A DNA stretch of 58,850 nucleotides from an uncultured Lachnospiraceae bacterium (GTDB lineage: Bacteria > Bacillota > Clostridia > Lachnospirales > Lachnospiraceae): contig CAJUFQ010000024.1 in the NCBI GenBank assembly GCA_910585625.1, positions 1 through 58,850 on the forward strand, read 5' to 3'. Positions 56,242-58,850 of the stretch are shown one piece after another (within the stretch, counting starts at the first letter, position 1; each line of letters begins with the position of its first letter). The notes below the pieces were generated by a model. The model made no database searches, was not told the DNA's origin, and was given only the letters and a program-made list of their open reading frames with translations. Position numbers and translations under genes: made by a program.

Positions 56242-58850
56242 ATGGCGAACAAATGGGTTTATCTCTTCAAAGAAGGAAATGCAAGCATGCGTGAGCTTCT
56301 TGGAGGAAAAGGCGCGAATCTTGCTGAAATGACCAGTTTAGGTCTTCCGGTACCACAGGGTTTCACAATCACGACAGAGGCTTGTACTCAGTACTATGAG
56401 GATGGCCGTCAGATTAATGAGGAAATCCAGGGACAGATTAATGAGTACATTGGCAAAATGGAAGAAATCACAGGTAAGAAGTTCGGGGATCATGAGAATC
56501 CGCTTTTGGTATCTGTCCGTTCCGGCGCAAGAGCTTCCATGCCTGGCATGATGGACACCATCTTGAATTTGGGTCTCAACGAGACAGTGGTGAACGTAAT
56601 TGCTGAGAAATCCGGAAATCCACGCTGGGCGTGGGACTGCTATAGGAGATTTATCCAGATGTACTCCGATGTAGTAATGGAAGTAGGCAAGAAATATTTT
56701 GAAGAGCTGATTGATAAGATGAAAGCTGACAGGGGCGTGACCCAGGACGTGGATCTTACGGCTGACGACCTGAAAGAGCTGGCATCCCAATTCAAGGCTG
56801 AATATAAAGAGAAGATTGGCGAGGACTTCCCAGATGACCCGAAGGAGCAGCTGATGGGAGCAGTCAAAGCTGTTTTCCGTTCCTGGGACAACCCTCGTGC
56901 AAATGTATACCGCCGCGACAACGATATCCCATATTCCTGGGGTACGGCAGTAAACGTACAGAGCATGGCGTTTGGCAATATGGGCGATGACTGCGGTACA
57001 GGCGTTGCTTTCACGCGTGACCCGGCTACCGGAGAACGTAAGCTGATGGGTGAGTTCCTGACAAACGCACAGGGTGAGGACGTAGTTGCAGGCGTTCGTA
57101 CCCCGATGCCGATTGCCCAGATGGAAGAGAAGTTCCCGGAGGCATTCAAGCAGTTCAAAGAGGTCTGCGAGACGCTTGAGAACCATTATAGGGATATGCA
57201 GGATATGGAGTTTACGGTAGAGCATGAAAAGCTTTATATGCTGCAGACACGTAACGGCAAGAGGACAGCACAGGCAGCGCTCAAGATAGCCTGTGATTTG
57301 GTAGATGAAGGTATGAGGAGCGAGGAAGAGGCAGTTGCCATGATTGAGCCTCGCAACCTCGATACTTTGCTGCACCCGCAGTTTGACGCAGCAGCATTGA
57401 AAGCTGCTACTCCGGCAGGGAAAGGCCTTGGGGCTTCTCCTGGAGCTGCCTGTGGTAAGATTGTGTTTACGGCGGACGATGCTGTGGCATGGGCAGAAAG
57501 GGGAGAGAAAGTCGTATTGGTACGACTTGAGACTTCGCCGGAAGATATCACTGGCATGAAGGCTGCGCAGGGAATTTTGACTGTCCGTGGCGGAATGACG
57601 AGCCATGCAGCGGTTGTTGCCCGTGGCATGGGAGCTTGTTGTGTATCCGGATGCGGGGACATCAACATGGATGAGGCCAATAAGAAATTTACGCTGGCTG
57701 GAAAAGAGTACCATGAGGGAGACCCAATTTCCATTGACGGTACAACAGGCAATATATACGATGGATTGATTCCGACCGTCGATGCAACTATCGCGGGCGA
57801 ATTCGGAAGGATTATGGGATGGGCTGATAAATTCAGGACATTAAAAGTCCGTACCAATGCAGATACGCCTGCAGATGCTAAGAAAGCGCGTGAGTTGGGC
57901 GCAGAGGGTATCGGTCTCTGCCGTACAGAGCATATGTTCTTCGAGGAAGACAGGATTGCTGCATTCCGTGAAATGATTTGTGCTGATACAGTTGAGGAGA
58001 GGGAAGAAGCGCTTGACAAGATTCTTCCTTACCAGCAGAGTGATTTTGAAAAATTATACGAAGCCTTGGAAGGCAACCCGGTTACCATCCGTTTCCTGGA
58101 TCCGCCTTTGCATGAGTTTGTGCCGACTGAAGAAGCAGACATCAAGAAATTGGCAGATGCTCAGGGCAAATCTGTGGAGGACATCAAGGCTTTGATCGAT
58201 TCGCTGCATGAGTTCAACCCGATGATGGGCCACCGTGGATGCCGTCTGGCAGTTACTTATCCTGAGATTGCCAAGATGCAGACAAGCGCAGTTATCCGTG
58301 CGGCTATCAATGTCAAGAAAGCGCATGCTGACTGGGCGCTCAAGCCGGAGATTATGATTCCGTTAATTGGCGATATCAAAGAACTGAAATTTGTAAAGAA
58401 AGTAGTCGTAGAGACCGCTGATGCAGAGATTGCAGCAGCAGGCACTGATTTAGAGTATGAAGTAGGCACGATGATTGAGATTCCAAGGGCTGCCCTGACG
58501 GCAGATGAGATTGCCAAGGAAGCCGATTTCTTCTGCTTCGGCACGAACGACCTGACACAGATGACGTTCGGTTTCTCCCGTGACGATGCTGGTAAGTTCT
58601 TAAATGCATATTATGACGCCAAGATTTTTGAGAACGATCCATTTGCGAAGCTTGACCAGACAGGTGTTGGCAAGCTGATGGAGACAGCCATCAAGTTAGG
58701 CAAGCCGGTAAATCAGAAGCTTCATGTAGGTATCTGTGGCGAGCATGGCGGAGATCCTTCTTCTGTAGAATTCTGCCATAAGATTGGGCTGGATTATGTA
58801 TCCTGCTCTCCGTTCCGTGTTCCAATCGCGCGGTTAGCGGCAGCACAGGC
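56242..58850 (+). CDS. ppdK: Pyruvate, phosphate dikinase (3' end cut by the window)
   Basis: The frame is open to the edge with 869 whole codons; the family usually has about 875, so only a few residues are missing. The enzyme interconverts pyruvate, ATP and phosphate with PEP, AMP and pyrophosphate, a key step of PEP metabolism in these anaerobes. Visible are KGANLAEMTSLGLPVPQGF, SVRSGARASMPGMMDTILN, the phospho-histidine loop GGMTSHAAVVARGMG, and the PEP-domain motifs GLCRTEHMFF, FGTNDLTQMTFGFSRDD and the catalytic Cys in GICGEHGGDPSS. TAGGAGG precedes the ATG at 56242. Confidence 0.97.
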   Translation, partial: MANKWVYLFKEGNASMRELLGGKGANLAEMTSLGLPVPQGFTITTEACTQYYEDGRQINEEIQGQINEYIGKMEEITGKKFGDHENPLLVSVRSGARASMPGMMDTILNLGLNETVVNVIAEKSGNPRWAWDCYRRFIQMYSDVVMEVGKKYFEELIDKMKADRGVTQDVDLTADDLKELASQFKAEYKEKIGEDFPDDPKEQLMGAVKAVFRSWDNPRANVYRRDNDIPYSWGTAVNVQSMAFGNMGDDCGTGVAFTRDPATGERKLMGEFLTNAQGEDVVAGVRTPMPIAQMEEKFPEAFKQFKEVCETLENHYRDMQDMEFTVEHEKLYMLQTRNGKRTAQAALKIACDLVDEGMRSEEEAVAMIEPRNLDTLLHPQFDAAALKAATPAGKGLGASPGAACGKIVFTADDAVAWAERGEKVVLVRLETSPEDITGMKAAQGILTVRGGMTSHAAVVARGMGACCVSGCGDINMDEANKKFTLAGKEYHEGDPISIDGTTGNIYDGLIPTVDATIAGEFGRIMGWADKFRTLKVRTNADTPADAKKARELGAEGIGLCRTEHMFFEEDRIAAFREMICADTVEEREEALDKILPYQQSDFEKLYEALEGNPVTIRFLDPPLHEFVPTEEADIKKLADAQGKSVEDIKALIDSLHEFNPMMGHRGCRLAVTYPEIAKMQTSAVIRAAINVKKAHADWALKPEIMIPLIGDIKELKFVKKVVVETADAEIAAAGTDLEYEVGTMIEIPRAALTADEIAKEADFFCFGTNDLTQMTFGFSRDDAGKFLNAYYDAKIFENDPFAKLDQTGVGKLMETAIKLGKPVNQKLHVGICGEHGGDPSSVEFCHKIGLDYVSCSPFRVPIARLAAAQ

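Overview
The window is about 58.9 kb of low-to-mid GC, densely packed, mostly plus-strand DNA. It reads as the chromosome of an anaerobic gut-type Firmicute, most likely family Lachnospiraceae (Dorea / Clostridium scindens / Faecalicatena-like). Support comes from the hrcA-grpE-dnaK-dnaJ order with a CIRCE operator, the ireB-ruvX-DUF1292 trio, pyruvate phosphate dikinase, an alpha2-type glycyl-tRNA synthetase, a NifZ-like cysteine desulfurase next to thiI, and a large secreted transglutaminase-like protein with repeats typical of this family. The placement is inference from gene content and style. No rRNA, tRNA, CRISPR array, prophage or transposase gene was seen.

Layout. (1) 1-10.2 kb is an accessory, partly decaying region. 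It holds a broken membrane-protein fragment, a MerR/TipA-like regulator gene with an early stop, a TetR gene with its own palindromic operator followed by a frameshifted CPBP protease gene, a PEBP-like gene, an HxlR regulator divergent from two tandem radical-SAM genes, a chemoreceptor with a long leader, a nitroreductase, a macro-domain protein and a small Cys-rich protein. (2) 10.3-13.4 kb carries a PAP2 membrane phosphatase, a stand-alone Hpt protein and asparagine synthase. (3) 13.5-18.8 kb is the class I heat-shock operon with a perfect CIRCE and an unusual hairpin-rich dnaK-dnaJ spacer. (4) 18.9-22.5 kb is the large secreted protein. (5) 22.6-35.8 kb is conserved housekeeping dominated by RNA and ribosome modification and RNA decay (prmA, rsmE, cysteine desulfurase, thiI, mtaB, ireB, ruvX, RNase J, ylbF, a truncated mltG, trmR-like, U32/TrhP-like). 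It is interrupted by a leftward HPr-like gene that lacks the active-site histidine. (6) 35.9-38.05 kb is an AT-rich two-gene island, an AAA ATPase plus a RloB/TOPRIM-like protein, which I read as an RloAB/AbiL-like phage-defence cassette. A 105-bp MITE-like inverted-repeat element lies 4 bp beyond its last stop codon. (7) 38.06-46.3 kb is biosynthesis and tRNA work: aroC (minus), tgt-yajC, leuB-ilvB, serC-serA. (8) 46.3-58.85 kb holds a leftward double-HD protein and an MscS channel diverging from one perfect 26-bp palindrome, then an M16C peptidase, era, a YqzL-like gene overlapping recO, a lipoprotein, glyS and ppdK, which runs off the right edge only a few codons short of its expected end.

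How the parts fit: the conserved blocks are co-directional operons with good Shine-Dalgarno sites and short gaps. The accessory genes sit in their own units with their own regulators or promoters. The best candidate for a specialised system is the AAA-RloB pair. The most unusual regulatory DNA is at 47.67-47.72 kb, in the dnaK-dnaJ spacer, and in the chemoreceptor leader. Promoter, terminator and start-site calls were made by eye.
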